Source of the DNA: Bacteroidota bacterium
Lineage (GTDB): Bacteria > Bacteroidota > Bacteroidia > Bacteroidales > Dysgonomonadaceae
Reading direction: 5' to 3'
Length of the DNA stretch: 64,000 nt
Assembly: GCA_023388315.1 (NCBI GenBank)
Contig: JAEWGM010000036.1
Coordinates: forward strand, 1-64,000
Part shown: positions 1 through 7,315 of the stretch, in pieces
How positions within the stretch are numbered: position 1 is the stretch's first letter
How the letters are laid out: every line of letters begins with the position of its first letter
Position numbers and translations under genes: made by a program
Notes under the pieces: model-generated
The model's input: only the letters and a program-made list of their open reading frames with translations
What the model was told of the DNA's origin: nothing
The model's database searches: none

Positions 1-132
1 GCCCTTTTTTGCGTCTTTGAACTTTCCTTTCTTTCGAGTAGCCCGCTATTCGATGCGAAACGAAAGTCCAAATCCATCAAAAAATGACTAAAAAACAATA
101 CATAAAAAAATTCAAAACAGTTTCTTACTTTT

Positions 133-140
133 TATTTTTG
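133..140 (+). promoter_or_regulatory. Putative -7 promoter element
   Basis: TATTTTTG matches the Bacteroidota -7 consensus TAnnTTTG and sits 14 bp before the ATG of the glycosyltransferase at 155. No convincing -33 TTTG lies at the right distance. The preceding 130 bp show no gene. Confidence 0.4.
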
Positions 141-154
141 CAAAAAATTAAACA

Positions 155-1867
155 ATGTACAAGCCCAATTCAGAATTTTCATTTTCATCCGGGCGGCTGC
201 TTAATTTGTTGCTTTTCGGGTGGTTTTTGCTGAATATTTTGCAGGCAATCTTCACCGAAATTGGAAATGATGAGGCATATTACTGGCTTTATTCTCAAAA
301 TCTTGCGTGGGGATATTACGACCATCCACCATTGGTGGCACTTGTAATAAAAGCAGGTACACTTTTGTTTGGCGATACGGTGCTGGGAGTGAGGTTTTTT
401 GTGATGCTGACGCAAGTGGTTTTTTTATTTTTGTTGTATGGGCTCACACAAACCAAAGGCAATAAAGAGAATGTGTTAATTTTTTTCATCGTTTCTTTCT
501 CCGTGGTGATGATACAAATATATGGATTTGTGGCCACGCCCGATGTTCCCCTGTTGCTTTTCACCGTACTTTTTTTGCTGGCATATAAATATTTTGTCGA
601 AACCAATTATTCGTGGGAAGGCGCGTTGTTTTTGGCTCTTTGCATGGCCGGGCTGATGTACAGCAAATATCACGGCGCGTTTGTGATCATTTTCGTGGTG
701 CTTTCCAATGTAAAGTTGCTGACGAAACCCTCGTTTTACATTTCGGTGCTTTTGTCCGTTTCGTTGTATCTCCCACATATTCTTTGGCAGGTGAACAATG
801 ATTTTCCCTCTTTGAAATACCATTTGGTGGAACGTTCCAAGCAATTTCAGTGGATTTATTTTCTCGATTATCTGGCCAATCAGCTTCCCGTTTTCAACCC
901 GTTCACGTTGGGCGCCGGCATGTATGTGTTGTTTCGCCGAAATAAACAAGATTATTTTGAAAAAGCACTGCGATTTTTGTTTGCCGGATTTTTAATTTTC
1001 TTCTTTTTTTGGAACTTCAAAGGGCGCGTTGAGCCGCACTGGACCATTGTCGCCGCCGTGCCCATGATTATATTAATCGCACGAGAAGCAACCGAAAACC
1101 CGAAACTGAAACGATATGTTTTTCGGGTCATTGCGCCATCGTTGGTGTTGATTTTGTTGGCGCGCATTTTTATGATGGTAGATGTGCTTCCGATAAAAAC
1201 CGAGTGGCACGGAGACAAAAATCGCGTCAGCGAACTAAAAGAGGTGGCTCAAGGCCGGCCGGTGGTGTTTTCCGAAGGGTTTCAAATGCCATCGAAATAT
1301 CGGTTTTACGCCCAAAGCGAAGCCCACGGCATGGGGGTGCTTTCTTATCGCAATACGCAGTATGATGTTTGGAATTTCGATGAAAACTATCGCGGGCAAC
1401 CGGTGCTTATTGAAGTGGGTGGCGACCCATCGGTGACGACAGCTACGCTTCCGGCAACAGCGGGTTTTCGTTTGCACGAAGTGGTTAGTTACCAACCATA
1501 TAAAAAACTCATTGTAACGCCTTCTCTTTCTACCCGCACGTTCAAAATAGGCGAGGAGCTCACGATTGCCACAACCGTGCAGAACCCTTATCCGGCGCCA
1601 TATATCATCAACCATTCGGCTATGCCGTTAGAAATTTATTTGGTTTGCTTCGGCGAAGAAAACGGGAAAATTACGCGGCGCGTGATTCAAGCGAAATTGC
1701 GTTTCGATCAAGAAAAAATTGAAAGCAACGGCACCGTAAACGGAGAAATAAACTTTACCGTGCCCGCTTTTCCCGAAGGGAAATATAACGTGTTTTTCGC
1801 TGCCGGAACGCCAGGACTTTTTCCGGCCTCTTTGCAACAACCCTTTAAAATTGATTTTGTACCATGA
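155..1867 (+). CDS. GT39/ArnT-like membrane glycosyltransferase
   Basis: Polytopic membrane protein of 570 residues, related to the PMT/ArnT (GT39, PF13231) glycosyltransferases, which move a sugar from a lipid-linked donor to a target on the periplasmic face of the inner membrane. The first luminal loop carries the family signature: an acidic pair D39-E40 within GNDEAYYW, then YYDHPP at 54-59. About ten hydrophobic segments occupy residues 15-345, followed by a soluble domain of about 220 residues that may bind the acceptor. The ATG follows an A-rich leader and a -7 element. Its stop overlaps the start of the GtrA gene (ATGA), so the two are translationally coupled; GtrA proteins often help flip the polyprenyl-phosphate sugar donor. 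Family is fairly sure; donor and acceptor are unknown. Confidence 0.82.
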   Translation: MYKPNSEFSFSSGRLLNLLLFGWFLLNILQAIFTEIGNDEAYYWLYSQNLAWGYYDHPPLVALVIKAGTLLFGDTVLGVRFFVMLTQVVFLFLLYGLTQTKGNKENVLIFFIVSFSVVMIQIYGFVATPDVPLLLFTVLFLLAYKYFVETNYSWEGALFLALCMAGLMYSKYHGAFVIIFVVLSNVKLLTKPSFYISVLLSVSLYLPHILWQVNNDFPSLKYHLVERSKQFQWIYFLDYLANQLPVFNPFTLGAGMYVLFRRNKQDYFEKALRFLFAGFLIFFFFWNFKGRVEPHWTIVAAVPMIILIAREATENPKLKRYVFRVIAPSLVLILLARIFMMVDVLPIKTEWHGDKNRVSELKEVAQGRPVVFSEGFQMPSKYRFYAQSEAHGMGVLSYRNTQYDVWNFDENYRGQPVLIEVGGDPSVTTATLPATAGFRLHEVVSYQPYKKLIVTPSLSTRTFKIGEELTIATTVQNPYPAPYIINHSAMPLEIYLVCFGEENGKITRRVIQAKLRFDQEKIESNGTVNGEINFTVPAFPEGKYNVFFAAGTPGLFPASLQQPFKIDFVP

Positions 1868-2244
1868 TGGAATTACTGCTTAAGTTTCTCAAATTCGGTG
1901 TCGTGGGCTTGTTGGGCACGGTAATCGATTTCTTTTTCACGTGGTTGTGCAAAGAAAAACTGAAATGGAATAAGTTCCTCTCCAACTCCATCGGGTTTAC
2001 GCTGGCAGCGAGTTTCAACTATATTTTAAACCGCATTTGGACGTTTGAAAGCGCCAACCCCGACGTGAGGCGCGAATATTTTTCATTCTTCGTGATATCG
2101 CTTATCGGTTTAGGGCTTAACAATTTGATCATCTATCTGTTGAACGAGAAAATGAAGATGAATTTTTATGTGGCCAAAGTTTTTGCCATCGCGTTTGTAA
2201 TGATATGGAATTTTGTGGCCAATTATTTATTTACTTTCCGATGA
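1864..2244 (+). CDS. GtrA family membrane protein
   Basis: A 126-residue protein with four predicted membrane helices, matching the GtrA family (PF04138). GtrA proteins are thought to flip undecaprenyl- or dolichyl-phosphate-linked sugars across the inner membrane. Visible hallmarks are the early FGVVGLLGTVIDF segment (11-23), an NYILNRIWTF segment around 52-61, and a C-terminal FVANYLFTFR. The length is typical. The start overlaps the stop of the preceding glycosyltransferase by 4 bp, supporting a joint role in glycosylating a surface component. Met1 and Met2 are both possible starts. The substrate cannot be told from sequence. Confidence 0.85.
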   Translation: MMELLLKFLKFGVVGLLGTVIDFFFTWLCKEKLKWNKFLSNSIGFTLAASFNYILNRIWTFESANPDVRREYFSFFVISLIGLGLNNLIIYLLNEKMKMNFYVAKVFAIAFVMIWNFVANYLFTFR

Positions 2245-2260
2245 GCATCGTACGCAATCA

Positions 2261-2292
2261 TTTGCAAATTAGGGATAAAATGACTACTTTTG
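2261..2292 (+). promoter_or_regulatory. Promoter of efp
   Basis: A complete Bacteroidota-type promoter: TTTG at 2261-2264, a 20 bp spacer, and TACTTTTG at 2285-2292. Transcription would begin near 2296, giving a leader of about 30 nt before the efp ATG at 2327. Confidence 0.8.
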
Positions 2293-2326
2293 CGGTCAAA
2301 AATAAACAATAACAACAAAATAATTT

Positions 2327-2893
2327 ATGGCAACAACAGCTGATTTTAGAAACGGAATGTGCATCGATTTAGACGGGCAATATTATTTCATCACGGAATT
2401 TCTTCACGTGAAGCCCGGAAAAGGCGCCGCTTTCGTCCGCACAAAACTTAAAAACGTAACCACAGGTCGCGTAATCGAAAAAACATTCAACTCGGGAGTT
2501 CGAGTGGATGAGGTGCGCATTGAAAGACGCCCGTTTCAATATCTGTATCAAGATGATATGGGATATAATTTCATGAATACCGAAACATTTGAGCAAATTC
2601 CCATCCCCGCCGAACAAATTGAAGGCGTTCAGTTCTTGAAAGAAGGCGATATGGTGGAGGTGCAAATCCACGCCGAAAGCGGAACCATTCTCACGGCCGA
2701 AATGCCTGTGCACGTTGTGCTGCAAGTGACATACACCGAGCCCGGAATTAGAGGCGATACAGCAACAAACACACTCAAACCCGCCACCGTGGAAACCGGC
2801 GCCGAAGTGCGCGTACCATTATTCATCAGCGAAGGTGAAAAAGTGAAAATTGACACACGCACAGGGAGTTACGTTGAGCGCGTGAAGGAATAG
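2327..2893 (+). CDS. efp: Elongation factor P
   Basis: Translation elongation factor P (188 residues, the usual length), which binds between the P and E sites of the ribosome and relieves stalling at polyproline stretches. The KOW-like N-terminal domain holds the loop PGKG (30-33), with Lys32 at the position modified in other bacteria. Two OB-fold domains follow, with the conserved C-terminal signature around GDTATNTLKPATVETG and a VPLFI segment. It has its own promoter and is followed by an intrinsic terminator, so it is probably monocistronic. Confidence 0.97.
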   Translation: MATTADFRNGMCIDLDGQYYFITEFLHVKPGKGAAFVRTKLKNVTTGRVIEKTFNSGVRVDEVRIERRPFQYLYQDDMGYNFMNTETFEQIPIPAEQIEGVQFLKEGDMVEVQIHAESGTILTAEMPVHVVLQVTYTEPGIRGDTATNTLKPATVETGAEVRVPLFISEGEKVKIDTRTGSYVERVKE

Positions 2894-2932
2894 AAACGTA
2901 TATTTCTCTTTAGAAACTTACATAGAACAAAG

Positions 2933-2962
2933 AAGACATCTCGCATTGGGATGTCTTTTTTG
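2933..2962 (+). terminator. Intrinsic terminator after efp
   Basis: An 8-bp inverted repeat, AAGACATC (2933-2940) and GATGTCTT (2950-2957), with a 9-nt loop and a T-rich tail, about 40 bp after the efp stop. Confidence 0.8.
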
Positions 2963-2991
2963 CTATATAAGAGGAATAGATACTTCATTAC

Positions 2992-3007
2992 TCCGCCAGC
3001 TGGCGGA
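2992..3007. repeat. 16-bp perfect palindrome
   Basis: TCCGCCAGCTGGCGGA is a perfect palindrome 11 bp upstream of the left end of the MITE-like element. Its core (TCCGCC...GGCGGA) recurs at 5829-5844, which suggests an intergenic repeat family rather than a gene-specific operator. Confidence 0.55.
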
Positions 3008-3017
3008 TCCATGGGGC

Positions 3018-3340
3018 TGTCTCAAAAGTAACTGTAGACTATCTTCAAGTTATAATATGAAAGTTTTCTATGGGAAAAGTTCTGAAAGAACATAACTATT
3101 AATAACCGTGTGTGGAACACACGGAGATGAACGACAATCCTAAGTCAACCCTGAAGGGGTTGAAGTTCAGCCCTCTTCGGGGCTGTGGGTAGTGTGGCTC
3201 TTGCCACCCCGCACTTCGTGCGGAGTTATTGATGTTTAGTCCCTTTGGGACAAAAGTATCAAATCAAAAGCACTTGTTAAAACTTTATACTTTTGATACA
3301 GCCTCTAATCTGATTCTTTACTTTACTTACTTTTGAGACA
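3018..3340. mobile_element. MITE-like element with terminal inverted repeats and six hairpins
   Basis: The element is bounded by a perfect 14-bp inverted repeat, TGTCTCAAAAGTAA (3018-3031) and TTACTTTTGAGACA (3327-3340). The left end is preceded by GGGGC, giving GGGGCTGTCTCAAAA, which resembles IS1182-type ends. It has no transposase ORF. The interior carries hairpins back to back: 3106-3124 (8-bp stem), 3145-3163 (7 bp), 3169-3184 (5 bp), 3194-3207 (5 bp), 3209-3223 (6 bp) and 3239-3251 (5 bp). A near copy of the right end (ACTTTTGATACA) occurs at 3289-3300. This fills the efp-radC gap; I see no gene in it. A non-autonomous transposable element is the simplest reading; a structured RNA is an alternative. 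Confidence 0.6.
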
Positions 3341-3402
3341 TTTAGCATGTCTTTGCCTTGCTCTAAATTCTTTGTTCTATTTATGAGTTACCATTTTTGT
3401 GT

Positions 3403-3410
3403 TATCTTTG
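3403..3410 (+). promoter_or_regulatory. Putative -7 element for radC
   Basis: TATCTTTG matches TAnnTTTG. With transcription starting near 3414-3416, the ATG at 3443 is a more natural start than the TTG at 3425. No well-spaced -33 box is seen. Confidence 0.4.
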
Positions 3411-3442
3411 TGACTGATTGATGGTTGAATTCGTTGAAAAAA

Positions 3443-4147
3443 ATGTCACAATCCCAAAAAGAAAAAATTAGCATAAAACACTGGGCGGAAGAAGACCGCC
3501 CACGCGAAAAGCTTTTGTTGAAAGGCGTTTCCACGCTGTCCGATTCGGAATTGTTGGCTATCCTCATTGGCTCTGGAAACAACGAAGAAAGTGCTGTGGA
3601 ATTGTGCAAGCGAATTTTGCATAAAGCCGATAATAATCTCAACAAATTGGGCCGTTTTAGCGTTAACGATTTGGTAAAAGGTTTCAAAGGAATTGGCCCG
3701 GCGAAAGCTATCGCTATAGTGGCGGCCTTGGAGCTTGGGAAAAGAAGAAAATCGGAAGAAATTGCCGTAAAAAAGAAAATAACATCGTCCAACGACGCGT
3801 ATGGCGTATTTTATCCTATTCTTTCCGACTTAAACCACGAAGAAACGTGGGCAGTGCTTCTCGATCGTTCTCACAAAGTTATTTCTTCCATGCAAGTAAG
3901 CCGTGGTGGAATTTCGCAAACGGTGGTGGATATTCGGTTGATACTTCGCGAAGCCATCCATCACTACGCCAGCAGTATTGTGCTGGGGCATAATCATCCG
4001 TCGGGAAGTTGCTCGCCAAGCCCACAGGATACGGCCATTACCAAAAAACTAAAAGAAGCCGCGCAATGGATGGACATTGCGTTGCTGGATCATATAATAG
4101 TTTGTGGCGAAACGTATTATAGTTTTGCCGATGAAGGAGTTATTTAA
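3443..4147 (+). CDS. radC: RadC family JAB-domain protein
   Basis: RadC-type protein (234 residues from the ATG at 3443; an in-frame TTG at 3425 would add six residues). The N-terminal part has the family opening WAEEDRPREKLL and a helix-hairpin-helix (GFKGIGPAKA, about 80-89). The C-terminal half is a JAB/MPN metalloprotease-like domain with the full JAMM zinc signature: H183 and H185 in GHNHPSG, and D196. Historically linked to DNA repair, but the biochemical role of RadC is not settled. It lies just after the MITE-like element and 14 bp before the DUF59 gene. Confidence 0.92.
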   Translation: MSQSQKEKISIKHWAEEDRPREKLLLKGVSTLSDSELLAILIGSGNNEESAVELCKRILHKADNNLNKLGRFSVNDLVKGFKGIGPAKAIAIVAALELGKRRKSEEIAVKKKITSSNDAYGVFYPILSDLNHEETWAVLLDRSHKVISSMQVSRGGISQTVVDIRLILREAIHHYASSIVLGHNHPSGSCSPSPQDTAITKKLKEAAQWMDIALLDHIIVCGETYYSFADEGVI

Positions 4148-4161
4148 ATAAACGAACAATT

Positions 4162-4479
4162 ATGAACGAAGAATTACAAAAATTACAAGATAAAATCGTA
4201 GTGATGCTACGCACGGTGTACGACCCTGAAATTCCCGTGAACATTTACGACTTGGGGTTGATTTACGATGTAGATATCGATGAGGGTAACAACGTAACCA
4301 TCGAAATGACCTTTACATCGCCTAGCTGCCCCGCTGCCGATTTCATTTTAATGGACGTGCAAATGAAAGTGGAATCCATTCCCGAAGTGAACAGTGTGGA
4401 CTTAAACCTCACGTTTGAACCATCGTGGGACAAGTCTATGATGAGCGAAGAAGCCCTTCTGGAACTGGGCTTTATGTAA
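4162..4479 (+). CDS. MIP18/DUF59 family Fe-S assembly protein (SufT-like)
   Basis: A single MIP18-like domain (PF01883, 105 residues). Family members such as SufT and the eukaryotic CIA factor MIP18 help mature iron-sulfur proteins. The sequence shows the conserved DPEIPVNIYDLGLIY (21-35) and the reactive-cysteine loop SPSCPAAD, with Cys56. It lies between radC and lpxH, with gaps of 14 and 28 bp, so the three are probably co-transcribed. No other suf gene is in the window, so the assignment is to the family only. Confidence 0.85.
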   Translation: MNEELQKLQDKIVVMLRTVYDPEIPVNIYDLGLIYDVDIDEGNNVTIEMTFTSPSCPAADFILMDVQMKVESIPEVNSVDLNLTFEPSWDKSMMSEEALLELGFM

Positions 4480-4507
4480 TGTGTTTGGCTATTGTGGCTT
4501 TCATGAA

Positions 4508-5263
4508 ATGAACAACGCACCGAGTTTACACAAAAAAATATATTTCTTATCCGATGCTCATTTAGGCTCAAAATCGCACGCCGATTCGCGTGAAACCGAG
4601 CGCAAATTGTGCCGATGGCTTGATATGGCAAAACAAGACGCGCAAGCGATTTATTTGTTGGGCGATATTTTTGACTACTGGTATGAGTACAGGCACGTTG
4701 TTCCTCGTGGTTTTACGCGCGTCTTGGGTAAGTTGGCCGAAGTGACCGATTCGGGCGTGGAGGTGCATTTTTTTATTGGAAACCACGATATTTGGCTTAC
4801 CGATTATCTTGCCGAAGAGTGCGGGCTAACGCTTCATTTTGAGCCGCTTGTGACGAGTCTTTTAGATAAAAAATTCTTTATGGCGCACGGTGATGGCTTG
4901 GGCGATGACTCCAAATCGTTTCGGTTTTTACGCGGCATTTTTCACAGCAAATTTCTTCGCAAATGTTTTTCGGCCGTCCATCCCCGATGGACCATTCCCT
5001 TGGCGCACGCTTGGTCTAACCACAGCCGTGAAAACGGCGGCGTGCAAGATTTCTTGGGAGAGGATAGGGAACACCTTGTGCTCTTCGCGAAACAGAAGTT
5101 AAAAGAAACGCCAGATATTGATTATTTTGTTTTCGGGCATCGGCACATTGAGTTGAATTTACCTGTTGGCCAATCTCACGTGGTTATTTTGGGCGATTGG
5201 GTTCGGTTGTTTTCTTACGCCGTTTGGGATGGCAACGAAATGCGGCTGGAAACGTTTGTCTGA
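4508..5263 (+). CDS. lpxH: UDP-2,3-diacylglucosamine diphosphatase (LpxH)
   Basis: A calcineurin-type metallophosphoesterase of 251 residues that best fits LpxH, which hydrolyses UDP-2,3-diacylglucosamine to lipid X in lipid A synthesis at the inner membrane. The metal-binding motifs are all present: D16-x-H18 in LSDAHLGS, GD at 52-53 in LLGDIFDYW, GNHD at 91-94, HGDG at 127-130, and a late GHRH. I take the ATG at 4508 as start; a GTG at 4481 also opens the frame but lies only 1 bp past the previous stop and gives a non-conserved extension. LpxB lies at 23.9 kb in the same window. Confidence 0.85.
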   Translation: MNNAPSLHKKIYFLSDAHLGSKSHADSRETERKLCRWLDMAKQDAQAIYLLGDIFDYWYEYRHVVPRGFTRVLGKLAEVTDSGVEVHFFIGNHDIWLTDYLAEECGLTLHFEPLVTSLLDKKFFMAHGDGLGDDSKSFRFLRGIFHSKFLRKCFSAVHPRWTIPLAHAWSNHSRENGGVQDFLGEDREHLVLFAKQKLKETPDIDYFVFGHRHIELNLPVGQSHVVILGDWVRLFSYAVWDGNEMRLETFV

Positions 5264-5267
5264 GGCA

Positions 5268-5804
5268 TTATTGCAGTTTCTTAAAAAAATCCCACACCAC
5301 AATTCCGGCTGTAACCGAAACATTTAGAGAGTGTTTTGTTCCGTATTGCGGTATTTCTATGCAGCCGTGGCATGCGTCAATTACTTCTTGTTGCACACCG
5401 TGTACTTCGTGCCCTAAAATAACGGCATATTTTTTATCTTTGTCCAATTCCATTGACCCAAGCGAAACGCTGTTTTCTGTTTGCTCGATAGCGAAAACGG
5501 TATATCCCGCGGTTTTTAATTCAGTGACGGCTGAAAGCGTTTCTTCCAAATACCGCCATTTCATCGAATCTTCAGCGCCCAGCGCCGTTTTGTGTATTTC
5601 CACGTTGGGTGGCGTTGAGGTGATGCCGCAAAGAATGATTTCTTCTACTCTAAACGCGTCGCTTGTGCGAAATACCGAACCGATATTGTGCCGGCTTCGC
5701 ACGTTATCGAGCACCACAATGAGGGGAATTTTGTCCGCTTCTTGAAATTCTTCGATGCTAATGCGGTTAAGTTCTTCAACTTTGAGTTTTCTTCGTATAG
5801 TCAT
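5268..5804 (-). CDS. TrmH/SpoU family RNA methyltransferase
   Basis: SPOUT-superfamily 2'-O-ribose methyltransferase (178 residues) acting on tRNA or rRNA with S-adenosylmethionine. The three SpoU motifs are clear: motif 1 NVRSRHNIGSVFRTSDA (34-50), motif 2 VILGHEVHGV (128-137), and motif 3 IPQYGTKHSLNVSVTAGI (151-168), which forms the trefoil knot. It lacks the N-terminal substrate-binding domain of TrmB/RlmB-type members. It converges on lpxH with 4 bp between the stops. The modified nucleotide cannot be predicted. Confidence 0.88.
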   Translation of the reverse strand: MTIRRKLKVEELNRISIEEFQEADKIPLIVVLDNVRSRHNIGSVFRTSDAFRVEEIILCGITSTPPNVEIHKTALGAEDSMKWRYLEETLSAVTELKTAGYTVFAIEQTENSVSLGSMELDKDKKYAVILGHEVHGVQQEVIDACHGCIEIPQYGTKHSLNVSVTAGIVVWDFFKKLQ

Positions 5805-5817
5805 CTTTTCTTCTGTT

Positions 5818-5861
5818 TGTCATTTTAATCCGCCGGTTGGCGGAGAAAAATCTGAATGACA
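5818..5861. repeat. Nested palindromic intergenic repeat
   Basis: Outer arms TGTCATT (5818-5824) and AATGACA (5855-5861) enclose inner arms TCCGCC (5829-5834) and GGCGGA (5839-5844) with a GGTT loop. The inner arms match those of the palindrome at 2992-3007. It fills the gap between two minus-strand genes and could also weaken read-through. Confidence 0.5.
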
Positions 5862-5864
5862 GTT

Positions 5865-6602
5865 TTATTTTTCGGGCCTTATCACCGCCCTCACCACAAA
5901 CCACACGTGATGCAAAAAGGTGGAAACCTGTCCGTAATGCTTTGCCATAATCCGATAGCGCTCTTTCAGCGAAGCTTTTCTGTTGGCGGTTGTCATGCCT
6001 TCGCTCAGATAATTGATAAGGGTAAGGTGTGTATTGTGAATGGATTTTGACTTTTTCATCATCTTAATCGTCCAATCAAAATCGGATGAAAAGCGATAAC
6101 GCAAATCATACGGTTCAAAAATGGCGCGATTTACGATGAACGCTTGATGGCAAACCAACATTCCCTGTTTAAAACTTTTCCACGTGAGGTTTTTGGGCGC
6201 CTGTAGGCGACGCATGCGTAAAAAAATCCCCTCGTCGTCAACAATGGCTGTTTCGCCGTAAATGATATCGGGTTCCGGATTATCGGGAATCGTTTGCATC
6301 ATCTTTTCCACCGTTTCCGAGTTAAAAAATGTGTCGCCCGCGTTCAAAAAACACAAATAATCACCCGACGTCATTGCCGCTGCTTTGTTCATCGCGTCAT
6401 ACAAACCTTTATCCGGCTCGCTTATCCATTTCAGTTTCGGGTTTTCATATTGTTTGATGAGAGAAACCGTGTTGTCTTTCGATTTTCCATCCACCACAAT
6501 GTGTTCAATGTGCGGATATGATTGTTCCCGCACACTTTTCAGCGTGCGTTCCAGTGTGCGTTCGGCGTTGTAAGTTACGGTAATGACGGATAATTTCTTC
6601 AT
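5865..6602 (-). CDS. Family 2 glycosyltransferase (WcaE-like)
   Basis: A GT-A fold family 2 glycosyltransferase of 245 residues. The opening MKKLSVITVTYNAERTLERT is the usual nucleotide-binding strand; VVDGKSKD (36-43) and LNAGD (86-90) supply the acidic donor/metal-binding motifs. Overall arrangement, including the EPDKGLYDAMNKA segment and a basic C-terminal tail, resembles WcaE-type colanic acid transferases. It is the last gene of the minus-strand sugar cluster, overlapping the upstream methyltransferase by 4 bp. The sugar and acceptor are unknown. Confidence 0.85.
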   Translation of the reverse strand: MKKLSVITVTYNAERTLERTLKSVREQSYPHIEHIVVDGKSKDNTVSLIKQYENPKLKWISEPDKGLYDAMNKAAAMTSGDYLCFLNAGDTFFNSETVEKMMQTIPDNPEPDIIYGETAIVDDEGIFLRMRRLQAPKNLTWKSFKQGMLVCHQAFIVNRAIFEPYDLRYRFSSDFDWTIKMMKKSKSIHNTHLTLINYLSEGMTTANRKASLKERYRIMAKHYGQVSTFLHHVWFVVRAVIRPEK

Positions 6603-7315
6603 TTTCGAGCATAGATTACAATAAACGGTGATAAAAATCTACCTTTCAAAGGGAAAAGCTTAGACATATAACTGAGCATTTTTACTGCTTTTCGGTAACG
6701 TTTATTCTTGGGTTTTGGTTCTAACCAAAGCATTGGTTTGCCAATGTAATCAACTGATATGTACTGTAAATCAAAGGAGTTCATGGTGTTTAATAGATAT
6801 TCTATTTCCATTGATTTCAAATTATGTGAATTTAGATTTTCTTTGTCAAACCACTTTTGTATTCTTCCGTTTAATCCAAGAAAATTAGGAATTAAAATCA
6901 GTAGTTGTCCGTTATCAGAAAGCAAGTCAACGTGTCGCCCAATAACGTCTTTGGTATCTTCAAAATGTTCGATAAATCCCGATGAAAATACCACATCGTA
7001 TTTTCTCTCCGATGAAAACTTAAAAAAATCGGTATGTATGCACTGAATCGTTTTTTCAGGAATATCATTGATTTTTTCAAATTTCCTCACGATCTCCCTA
7101 TTCATATAATAATCCAGAAGGGTAATATCTTTTATGCCGTGTTTAAAGAAATAGGCCGCAAAAACGCCAGGGAAACCGCCTATTTCGATAAAACTTTTGC
7201 CTTGTATGAGTTGGGACATAAATTTTTCAAATACAACCTTTTTAGGAATCTTGTCATAACGATAATTAGCCCAATATTTTTCCCAATAAGCTTTGTCGGT
7301 AATGTTATTTTCCAT
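6599..7315 (-). CDS. Class I SAM-dependent methyltransferase
   Basis: A class I (Rossmann) methyltransferase of 238 residues. Motif I reads FIEIGGFPGVFA (about 42-53), an acidic residue follows in LLDYY, and the post-I strand is DVVFSSGFIEHFED. The substrate is probably a sugar or lipid intermediate, judging only from the surrounding glycosyltransferase genes. The frame is open up to 7432, but I choose the ATG at 7315 (MENNITDKAYWEKYW): it overlaps the end of the upstream GT4 gene by 11 bp, while the extra 39 residues of the longer form look like translated GT4 coding sequence. Confidence 0.8.
   Translation of the reverse strand: MENNITDKAYWEKYWANYRYDKIPKKVVFEKFMSQLIQGKSFIEIGGFPGVFAAYFFKHGIKDITLLDYYMNREIVRKFEKINDIPEKTIQCIHTDFFKFSSERKYDVVFSSGFIEHFEDTKDVIGRHVDLLSDNGQLLILIPNFLGLNGRIQKWFDKENLNSHNLKSMEIEYLLNTMNSFDLQYISVDYIGKPMLWLEPKPKNKRYRKAVKMLSYMSKLFPLKGRFLSPFIVIYARK

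Noticed and set aside
476..949. 157-residue minus-strand ORF
   Set aside because: It lies antisense to the GT39-like gene and shows no family motifs.
3018..3340. Complete insertion sequence
   Set aside because: The 323 bp between the ends contain no transposase coding region, so only a MITE-like element is supported.
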